From NCBI GenBank assembly GCA_021793235.1, contig JAJYTD010000001.1:1-64000 (forward strand): a DNA stretch of 64,000 bases, given 5' to 3'. Of the stretch, positions 57,312 to 64,000 are shown piece after piece. The notes below the pieces were generated by a model, which was not told where the DNA came from, did no database searches, and worked only from the letters and a program-made list of their open reading frames with translations. Position 1 is the first letter of the stretch. Every line of letters starts with the position of its first letter. A program made the position numbers and the translations under genes. This DNA is from Actinomycetes bacterium (GTDB lineage: Bacteria; Actinomycetota; Actinomycetes; Streptosporangiales; Streptosporangiaceae).

Positions 57312-58541
57312 CTACTCCTCGGTCGTGTCGGCCGCGGCGCTGCGGCGCTTGCGGCTCAGGTACATCGCGGCGCCACCACCGCCGACGGCGGCGACCGCAG
57401 CGGCGACGAGACCGCCGAGCGCGACACCGGTGACGGGCAGCCCGCCCTTGTCGTCGTCGCCCTCGGGCTTCTCCGGCTTCTCCGGCTTCGGCTTGTCGTC
57501 ACCGGTCGGCGTGGGGCTGGGCTCCTCGGTGGGCTCCGGGGTCGGGCTGGGCTCCTCGCTGGGCTCCTCGGTGGGCTCCGGGGTCGGCTCGGGCTTGTCG
57601 CCCTCGGCCCAGGTGACCTTGATGCCGTCGGTGACGGTGGCCTCACCGGTCTCGGCGGTGATCAGGGTCTGGGTCGGCTTGTCCTCGGTGCCCTTGAACA
57701 GGCGGCCGGCGTGCACCTCGGTGGAGACGGAGGCGGAGACGGTGGCCTCGCCGGGGTCGGTGCCCTCCGGGACCTGCACGCCGAACGTGTCGCCGTTGCC
57801 CACGTTCTCAACGGCCTCGCCGGTCTCCAGGTCGACCAGTTCGACGCCCTCGGGGGCATCCAGCTCGAGCGGCAGGGACTCGGCGCTGGTCTCGACGGTG
57901 AACTCACCGATGGTCTCGCCGGCCTTGCCTTCGGCCGACTTCGGGCTGATCGCCAGCGACGCCTCGGGTTCCTCGGTCTGGGGGAGTTCCTCGGCGTTGT
58001 CGACCAGGTACTCGTAGAGCTTCTTGACGTTCGGCTGGTTCCTGCCCTTGAGTTCGACGTCGTTGCTGAAGTGCCAGATGGCGGCCTGGGTGCCGGCCAG
58101 GGCGTCCTTCTCGCTGAGGCGGGCGATGCCGCTGTCCTTGGCGAGCTCATCGACGCTGACGGTGGGGTAGGAGTTCTGCAGGATCCAGTGGACCTTGGCG
58201 GGCTCGGCGAATTTGCCCTTGCCCGGGTAGTTCGCCCAAGCGTCCTCCGCGTACTTCGCCCCCTTGCGGATACTCGTCTCGTAGTCGATGCAGTAGGCCT
58301 TCAAGACCGTGCCGTCGTCCAACTCCAGGTTGAACAGCGTGGTGTTGATCTGGCTCCCGCCCATGCTGACGGCGTGGCCGTTGGCGGCATTGTCGCCCTT
58401 GTACTTGCCCGTGGCGCCCTCGGCGAAGGCCGGCCCGGCGGAGAAGCCGAAGGCCAGGGCGGCCGCGGTGGCGGTGGCGGCGACCGTGGTCAGGGTGCGG
58501 CCGCGGCGCTTGGTTGAACGGGGGAGATTCGTGTCGATCAA
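57312..58541 (-). CDS. sortase-anchored thioester-domain surface protein, LPVTG type
   Basis: 409 residues from a TTG. The signal peptide (KRRGRTLTTVAATATAAALAFG) ends at AFAEG. Thioester domain: Cys84 in AYCIDYE and Gln152 in GTQAAIWHFSND can form the Cys-Gln thioester that bonds covalently to host or matrix amines. A PTPEP-rich stalk, the sortase motif LPVTG (368-372), a hydrophobic helix and RKRR follow. It is a cell-wall adhesin by family. It is paired with the related protein at 59003-60184. Confidence 0.9.
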   Translation of the reverse strand: MIDTNLPRSTKRRGRTLTTVAATATAAALAFGFSAGPAFAEGATGKYKGDNAANGHAVSMGGSQINTTLFNLELDDGTVLKAYCIDYETSIRKGAKYAEDAWANYPGKGKFAEPAKVHWILQNSYPTVSVDELAKDSGIARLSEKDALAGTQAAIWHFSNDVELKGRNQPNVKKLYEYLVDNAEELPQTEEPEASLAISPKSAEGKAGETIGEFTVETSAESLPLELDAPEGVELVDLETGEAVENVGNGDTFGVQVPEGTDPGEATVSASVSTEVHAGRLFKGTEDKPTQTLITAETGEATVTDGIKVTWAEGDKPEPTPEPTEEPSEEPSPTPEPTEEPSPTPTGDDKPKPEKPEKPEGDDDKGGLPVTGVALGGLVAAAVAAVGGGGAAMYLSRKRRSAAADTTEE

Positions 58542-59002
58542 ATTGTGTCCCGGTGAGTTTTAGGGGAACCGGACGATGCTGCTCCTCCTGTCCAGGAGGC
58601 GGCAGCGCATGGCCGACCGGAAGGGGCATCCGTGAAGAGCGATGCGCCAGGGGTCCGGTGCGGTGTTCGGCCAATGTGGTACTCGAGCGCCCCTTGGGGG
58701 CGTGCTACGTCGATGCGCCGGGGACGCGGTAAGCGGGATCCGCGTCGGCGCTTGGGTCAACTACCGCACCGCCAGATACTAGCGACCCTATTCCGGGCTT
58801 CCAACATGGTTGGCCAAATTGACATGAATCTGTTTGGTCTTCCCGGTTTCTGCCGGTTCCATGTGGGCACCCGCACCCGTTCAGCGGGGCGGTGCCGGGG
58901 GCGCGACCAGGGGGAGAAGGGCGGCTCTCCCAGCGGAACGGAAAGCACCCCGCACCATAAACCCGCAGTTATGTCCTTAATGACCTGCGAAAATACTGTG
59001 AG
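58542..59002. other. intergenic region between the two thioester-protein genes
   Basis: 460 bases without a gene. It holds a good minus-strand promoter (listed) and a small palindrome, CCAACATGGTTGG, beside it. Confidence 0.4.
58776..58804 (-). promoter_or_regulatory. promoter of the LPVTG-type thioester-protein gene
   Basis: Minus strand TTGGAA (58799-58804), exactly 17 bases, TAGTAT (58776-58781). It predicts a leader of about 230 bases. Confidence 0.45.
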
Positions 59003-60184
59003 TCACGGGCGGAATCGAGGTTTGTTCCGGATAAAGGACATCACCGCCGCTCCCGCGGCCAACAGGGTCAGACCGGTGATGACGATGGCCCCGACCCAGG
59101 TTCCGGTCCGCACCAAATTATTTTCAGGTTTGCGGTCGTCGGCGATGACGACCTCGCTGGGTGACGGTGACGGAGACGGAGACGCGGTCTCTGCCGGTTC
59201 TGTCGGCTCCGCCGGTGCCGTCGGCTCAGGCTCGGACTCGGCCCCGGACTCGGCGGCGGGGGCGTCGCGGAGCCAGTCGACCTTCACTACCGTCGTACTC
59301 TCAGCCGTGGCGGAATCGGCCGTGATCAGCGGCTGAGTCTGCACCCCGTCCCGCCCGGTGAACACCCGGCCCGGTTCGAGCGTGGCGTCGAGCGCGCGTG
59401 CGTAGACGGTCGCCACGCCCTCGGGGGCCGACGGATCCACCCGCAGGTAGAACTCTTCGCCATCGGATGCCTCGGCGAGAGGTGCGCCGTCAGCATCGGT
59501 GATCCGCAGCGAGGACGTGCCTTTGACGGAGAGCGCGACCGGTGAGGTGCTCGTTGTCCGCACCGCCAGAGGGCCGAGCGGTTCGGCGGGGTCGGCGCCT
59601 TTGATGCGCCCCGGTGTGACGGTCAAGGAGGGGGGCGGCTCGGCCGCGTCGTTCTCCCGCGCCTCGGTCACCAGGTAGGTGTACAGCTCCTGGACCCGGC
59701 GATGGTTGCCGTTCTCGGTCCCTGCCGCGGTGCTCAGGTCGGCGCCATTGGTGTGGTGCCAGATGGCGGCCTGGGTGGCGGCGATCGCCTGGTCCTTGGT
59801 CAGACCGGAAACGCCGCTTTCGGAGCGCAGCCGTTCCAGGTCGATATGGGGATAGGAGTTGCGCACGATCCAGTTCAGCTGCTGGGGGTCGGTGACGTGG
59901 GTGTCCGGGATGTCCGACCAGCCCCCCTCGATGTAGGCGGCCTGGTGGTCCACGCTCGTGCTGATGTCCGCGCAGTAGGCGGGCACCGATGCGTCCCCGT
60001 CCACAACCAGGTGGTACAGGGCGGTCTCAACGGCCTCGCCGTTGGTGAGGCGGATGACCTCGCCGGCCGTGGACGTGCGGTCCACCCGGGAGAAGTCCTC
60101 GGCCGCGGCGGGCGAGGCGATCCCCGTGCTGATGAGGAGCGCGACAAAGAGCGCCGCGGCACTGCGCCGCAGATGGCTGAACAT
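59003..60184 (-). CDS. thioester-domain surface protein with variant anchor LVRTG
   Basis: 393 residues. The signal peptide ends SPAAAED. Thioester pair: Cys71 in AYCADIS and Gln138 in ATQAAIWHHTNG. A central Ig-like region, a Pro/Ser-rich stalk and the anchor NNLVRTGTW (LVRTG 357-361) follow, then a hydrophobic helix and a basic end (NKPRFRP). The Pro of LPxTG is missing. It shares its overall plan with the neighbouring protein and the two look like diverged duplicates. Confidence 0.88.
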   Translation of the reverse strand: MFSHLRRSAAALFVALLISTGIASPAAAEDFSRVDRTSTAGEVIRLTNGEAVETALYHLVVDGDASVPAYCADISTSVDHQAAYIEGGWSDIPDTHVTDPQQLNWIVRNSYPHIDLERLRSESGVSGLTKDQAIAATQAAIWHHTNGADLSTAAGTENGNHRRVQELYTYLVTEARENDAAEPPPSLTVTPGRIKGADPAEPLGPLAVRTTSTSPVALSVKGTSSLRITDADGAPLAEASDGEEFYLRVDPSAPEGVATVYARALDATLEPGRVFTGRDGVQTQPLITADSATAESTTVVKVDWLRDAPAAESGAESEPEPTAPAEPTEPAETASPSPSPSPSEVVIADDRKPENNLVRTGTWVGAIVITGLTLLAAGAAVMSFIRNKPRFRP

Positions 60185-60563
60185 GTGTGGGACAGCGCTC
60201 CCTGGAGGAGGCGGGACAGGAAAAGGGAGGGCAGACGAGACAGTGATCGAAACGGATTGCGGTCAAGGATGACCAGGGAGGGATAGATCAAGAATAACCG
60301 GGTGCGCCTGCGTGGCTGAGGGCGGCTGCACGGGTGACGTCGAATCGTGCGTGTGCTGTTACATAACGAGACCGGCAGCAGAAACCCCCTCGCCACGGCG
60401 TCGTAGCGGCCGTATGTGTCCCGGCTGTTCCCGCGGCATCGGTAGGCTGCGAAGTGTGCCCCGGTCACCTGCCGATCGACGGGGCGCGGTGTCCATGTCG
60501 GGTGTCTCGTCGGCGGGCAGTGCGCGGCGAGGCTGTTCGGATACGGAAACGGGTTGTGCGGCG
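60185..60563. other. divergent region between the thioester-protein gene and gatB
   Basis: No convincing gene; the plus frame is open through this region but reads as Cys/Arg-rich random sequence before the GatB N-terminus. Promoters for both directions are expected, but none is clear. Confidence 0.35.
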
Positions 60564-62111
60564 ATGGTTGGCGCGGTAACGAATAGCCCTGCCACGAGCG
60601 GAGATCCCGCCCCGGTGGCATACGACGACGCCATGCGCAGGTACGAGCCGGTGCTCGGGCTGGAGACGCATGTCGAGCTGGGCACGGCGTCGAAGATGTT
60701 CTGCTCGTGTGCGACCGAGTTCGGCGCCGCTCCCAACACCCAGGTCTGTCCGGTATGCCTGGCCCTGCCCGGTTCGCTGCCGGTGGTCAACGGCACAGCG
60801 GTGGAGAGCGCGATCCGGCTCGGGCTGGCGCTGAACTGCTCCATCGCCTCGTGGTGCCGCTTCGCCCGGAAGAACTACTTCTATCCGGACATGCCGAAGA
60901 ACTACCAGATCTCGCAGCACGACGAGCCGTTGTGCACCGACGGCTACCTCGATGTCGTGGTCGACACGCCCGAGGGGCCGCGCGAGTTCCGCGTCGAGAT
61001 CGAACGCGTGCACATGGAGGAGGACACCGGAAAGACCTCCCACGTAGGAGGCGCGACCGGGCGCATCCACGGTGCCGACTACTCCATCGTCGATTACAAC
61101 CGGGCCGGTATCCCGCTGCTGGAGATCGTCACCAGGCCCATCGAGCACACCGGTGACCTCGCCCCCCAGGTGGCCCGTGCCTACGTCGCCGAACTGCGCG
61201 ACCTCGTCCGCTCCCTCGGGATCTCCGACGTGCGTATGGAAGAGGGATCGCTGCGTTGCGACGTCAACGTCTCGTTGATGCCGCGCGGAGCCGACGAGTG
61301 GGGCACCCGCAGCGAGACCAAGAACGTCAACTCGCTGCGTTCGGTCGAGCGGGCCGTGCGCTCGGAGATCGAGCGGCAGGCCGGGGTGCTCGACGCCGGC
61401 GGGCGTGTGGCCCAGGAGACCCGCCACTTCCAGGAGAACATCGGGCGTTCGATTTCCGGGCGGAGCAAGGAGGAGGCCCAGGACTACCGCTACTTCCCCG
61501 ACCCCGACCTGGTGCCGGTCGCCCCGAGCGCCGAGTGGGTGGAGGAGCTGCGTGCCGGGCTGCCCGAGCTGCCCGCGGCCAAGCGCTCCCGGGTGAAGCG
61601 GGAGTGGGAACTGTCCGACGAGGAGCTGCGCGACCTCGTCAACGCTGACGCCATCGACCTGGTGGCCGCTACGGTGGACGCCGGCGCGTCTCCGACCGAC
61701 GCCCGCAAATGGTGGCTGAACGAACTCTCCCGCCGCGCCACCGAGAGCGAGACCGAACTCTCCGCGCTGCCGATCACCCCCGCCCAGGTGGCGCGGGTCA
61801 TCGCGCTGGTCACCGAAGGCACGCTCACCAACAAGCTGGCACGTCAGGTCGTCGACGGGGTGCTCAACGGCGAGGGCGATCCCGACACCGTCGTCGAGGC
61901 CCGCGGACTCACCGTCGTCAGCGACGACTCCGCTCTCGGAGCGGCCGTGGACCAGGCCATCGCCGACAATCCCGACATCGCCGAAAAGATCCGCGGCGGG
62001 AAGGTGGCCGCAGCGGGGGCACTGGTCGGTGCCGTCATGAAGGCCACCCGAGGCCAGGCCGATGCCGGCCGCGCACGCGAACTCATCCTGGAAAGGCTCG
62101 GGGCGCAGTGA
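60564..62111 (+). CDS. gatB: Asp-tRNA(Asn)/Glu-tRNA(Gln) amidotransferase subunit B
   Basis: 515 residues. [23 protein letters not shown] with the Zn-binding Cys pairs (CSC ... CPVC) starts the catalytic cradle; [15 protein letters not shown] follows, and the C-terminal YqeY-like helical domain binds tRNA. It activates the misacylated Asp or Glu and transfers ammonia from GatA. I chose the ATG at 60564; a GTG at 60615 would also give a good protein. Confidence 0.96.
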   Translation: MVGAVTNSPATSGDPAPVAYDDAMRRYEPVLGLETHVELGTASKMFCSCATEFGAAPNTQVCPVCLALPGSLPVVNGTAVESAIRLGLALNCSIASWCRFARKNYFYPDMPKNYQISQHDEPLCTDGYLDVVVDTPEGPREFRVEIERVHMEEDTGKTSHVGGATGRIHGADYSIVDYNRAGIPLLEIVTRPIEHTGDLAPQVARAYVAELRDLVRSLGISDVRMEEGSLRCDVNVSLMPRGADEWGTRSETKNVNSLRSVERAVRSEIERQAGVLDAGGRVAQETRHFQENIGRSISGRSKEEAQDYRYFPDPDLVPVAPSAEWVEELRAGLPELPAAKRSRVKREWELSDEELRDLVNADAIDLVAATVDAGASPTDARKWWLNELSRRATESETELSALPITPAQVARVIALVTEGTLTNKLARQVVDGVLNGEGDPDTVVEARGLTVVSDDSALGAAVDQAIADNPDIAEKIRGGKVAAAGALVGAVMKATRGQADAGRARELILERLGAQ

Positions 62112-62830
62112 GTCCGTACGTGGTGGACGGGAAGGACTGCGCACGTACGGTGATCGCGCTGTCGCCGTGTCTCTGCACGTTCTCTATCGGAGCGTGACAT
62201 TGACTGAATAGCGTGGCCGGGGGAATCCGAATCGTGCAGCGAGGGGTCGACAGATATCGCGGATCGTCACGCCAGGCGGGTTCGGTGCGGCGAGGCACCA
62301 TCGACCGGCGCGGTCTCCGCTGTTCGCGCCCTGTCTGAGCGCAGGACCGGTCCCGGGACCAGATCGCGTCCCTCTCGGGTGAGTCGGCCGAGCCTATGGC
62401 GCGGTGCAGGAGGAGGTGCAATTCGATGACCACGTTGCACAGACGCGCATGAACTCTCCTGAGATGGAGCGTCGGCGTCTGGACGAGGAGTCCACTACGG
62501 GCGGGTGTTCTGCGCCGTCGATGCGACGGTAGCGCGGGCCGGGATACGGATCCGCGCCCGGCCACGGGGCCGCCGCGATCACGTCCGGCAGACCGGTCGC
62601 GGTCGGCACATCCCACGCTGCCGCACGGGCCCCGTAGGGGCGTGCGGCACAGTCGGGTTCCGGCCACGGGCCTGTGAAGGTGTCCGTGCGGGAACACACC
62701 CCGGAAGGAGGCGGGTGCCGCTCCTCCGGCCTGAGCGCCGGGGCGGTTGCGCCCAACAACAGATGATGACCGCTGTCGTGGCGGGACACGGTTCCCACCT
62801 CGCCTTCATCGGATTCCGCGGAGGAACGCG
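62112..62830. other. gene-free stretch between gatB and the PAS protein
   Basis: About 720 bases. The frames open here are arginine/proline-rich and show no family signal or ribosome binding site. A GC-rich hairpin (GCCGCACG...CGTGCGGC) lies near 62619-62653. No RNA family was recognised. Confidence 0.4.
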
Positions 62831-64000
62831 ATGAAGGCCGACTCCCGCTTCTGGCTCGGGGGCATCGTAGCGATCACCCTGCTGTACGCCTCGGGGACGC
62901 TCATCGCCTCCGGGGACATGTCGCTGACCACACGGCTCGGAAGCTGGCCTACGGCTGTGGCGGCCGGTGCGGCGGCAGCCTCGCTGCTGTATGCGGCGCG
63001 GCGGCGCGCCGCGAGCGCGGCCGACAGCGAGGCCAACGCCGATGGCGCCGACGGTGCGGCTGCGCTGCGCTTCCTCGGCTTTGCCGCGCTGGCCTGGTGT
63101 GCGGGTGCCCTCACCTACGCCATTACCGGTCTGCTCAGCACCAACGCGGCGTTCTCCCTGACCTTCGGTGACCTGTTCGCGTTATTCGCGCTCCCCCTGT
63201 TCGTGCTGGGGTTCGTCCGTTTCGCGCCATTGCCGAGCGGATTCCGCTCAGCCATCCGGCATTTCACCGACAGCTATGTCTGCGCTGCCGCGCTGTTCTC
63301 GGTCGTGTGGCTGCTGCTCTTCGCTCCTCTCTACAGCGAGCTGGGGGAGGGGGCCGGGTTCCTGGCGTTCGCGCTCGTGTACCCGGTCGCCGACATCGCC
63401 GTGGTCTGCCTGCTGGCGCCACTGGTGTTAACCTCCCCGCACAGCACGCGCCGGGCGGTGCTGCTCGCGACCGGGGCGTTCGTCATCATCTGCGGTGCCG
63501 ACCTCATCGGCGCGGTCTCACGCCTCACGGGCGAGGCACTGGCCGGAGGCATCGAATACCCGGTGCGGTTGCTCGGCTTCGCGCTGCTGGGGAGCCTGCC
63601 CTGGCTGATCAGGGAGAGCGCCGGCACCGAACCGCGCCGGATCACCGGGCGCGGCCTCTACCGGTTCGCGCCGGAGATCGCCGCGTTGGGCGCACTGTCC
63701 ATCGCCGCGGTGGTGCTCACGGTCAGCGGGATACGGCTGGAGGGCCTGGCGCCGGTGCTGCCTCTGGCGGCGGGTTCGGCCGTGATCGTGCTGCTGGTCC
63801 GAATGGTCGGCCTGTTGGAGGAGAACGCGACGCTGACGCGCATGGTGGCAACGCGTGAACGGCACTTCCACGAGTTGGCCAGGAACAGTGGCGACGTCAT
63901 CCTGATCCTCGACTCCGATGCCCGGATCTTCTACGTCAGCTCGGGAGCAGCAGAGACGTTCGGCTACCGGCTGGACGATGTCCTTGCTGAGCCGATCACC
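62831..64000 (+). CDS. membrane PAS-domain signalling protein, CdgF-like (N-terminal part)
   Basis: 390 residues are visible; the gene runs off the right edge. ATG with AGGAAC upstream. About eight to ten transmembrane helices form a large membrane sensor, followed by a coil (LLEENATLTRMVATRERHFHELA) and the start of a PAS domain (SGDVILILDSDARIFYVSSGAAETFGY). By position after gatB and by architecture it matches CdgF of Streptomyces, a PAS-GGDEF-EAL protein (from memory). The enzymatic domains are not in the window. Confidence 0.85.
   Translation, partial: MKADSRFWLGGIVAITLLYASGTLIASGDMSLTTRLGSWPTAVAAGAAAASLLYAARRRAASAADSEANADGADGAAALRFLGFAALAWCAGALTYAITGLLSTNAAFSLTFGDLFALFALPLFVLGFVRFAPLPSGFRSAIRHFTDSYVCAAALFSVVWLLLFAPLYSELGEGAGFLAFALVYPVADIAVVCLLAPLVLTSPHSTRRAVLLATGAFVIICGADLIGAVSRLTGEALAGGIEYPVRLLGFALLGSLPWLIRESAGTEPRRITGRGLYRFAPEIAALGALSIAAVVLTVSGIRLEGLAPVLPLAAGSAVIVLLVRMVGLLEENATLTRMVATRERHFHELARNSGDVILILDSDARIFYVSSGAAETFGYRLDDVLAEPIT

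Noticed and set aside
62083-62830. Open frames between gatB and the PAS protein, on both strands
   Set aside because: Arg/Pro/His-rich sequences without start signals or domains.

Overview
The window is high-GC actinobacterial DNA. Intact genes are dense, many adjacent genes overlap by a GTGA or ATGA junction, GTG/TTG/CTG starts are common, and several genes have no clear Shine-Dalgarno sequence. Gene content points to an actinomycete: GlgE-type glycogen metabolism, a KstR-like regulator, sortase-anchored thioester proteins, XRE/DUF5753 regulators and two c-di-GMP proteins around ligA-gatCAB. From memory, the order cysteine desulfurase - mnmA - methionine synthase - ligA - GGDEF/EAL - gatC-gatA - gatB - PAS-GGDEF/EAL resembles Streptomyces. 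The style suggests a Nocardiopsis/Streptomonospora-like genus, which is inference only.

Layout. 1-906: 3' part of a 5S rRNA, its terminator, and a gene-free stretch with a hairpin and two copies of a dispersed repeat. 0.8-4.3 kb: a class A penicillin-binding protein with a very long acidic cytoplasmic tail. 4.4-8.9 kb (minus): a metallo-hydrolase, then a coupled glycosyltransferase / methyltransferase / prenyltransferase-fold operon. 9.4-14.2 kb: KstR-like regulator, membrane-anchored sigma-like protein, nadA with divergent nrtR and a shared operator, and a HAD hydrolase. 14.3-17.9 kb: a four-gene OpuC/ProU-type ABC transporter. 18.3-21.3 kb: flavin reductase, SppA and a lipoprotein. 21.4-32.2 kb: the whole GlgE pathway (glgE-treS-mak-glgB, minus) divergent from glgP, with a perfect Crp-type palindrome between them. 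32.25-35.4 kb: a TPP riboswitch and ykoEDC, an ECF importer for a thiamine precursor. 35.5-43.8 kb: enoyl-CoA hydratase, YbaK-like protein, Ser/Thr kinase, etfBA, cysteine desulfurase and a hypothetical protein. 44-45.7 kb: mnmA and a DedA-like gene with a possible iron box.

45.7-49.4 kb (minus) is the accessory island and the most interesting part. A 37-residue precursor peptide gene that no standard gene caller would readily report lies upstream of a gene combining a lasso-cyclase N-terminal domain with a B1/B2-like leader-processing part. That gene is translationally coupled to a GNAT acetyltransferase. This is the layout of an albusnodin-type acetylated lasso peptide cluster, but the ATP-using synthetase part of the cyclase is missing. 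An XRE/DUF5753 regulator, a DUF6879-type protein and a 66-residue protein lie immediately upstream.

49.6-64 kb: methionine synthase core, ligA, an RmdB-like GGDEF/EAL protein, gatC-gatA, two sortase-anchored thioester-domain surface proteins inserted between gatA and gatB, gatB, a 700-bp gene-free stretch, and the start of a membrane PAS protein running off the end. No tRNA, CRISPR array or insertion sequence was seen.
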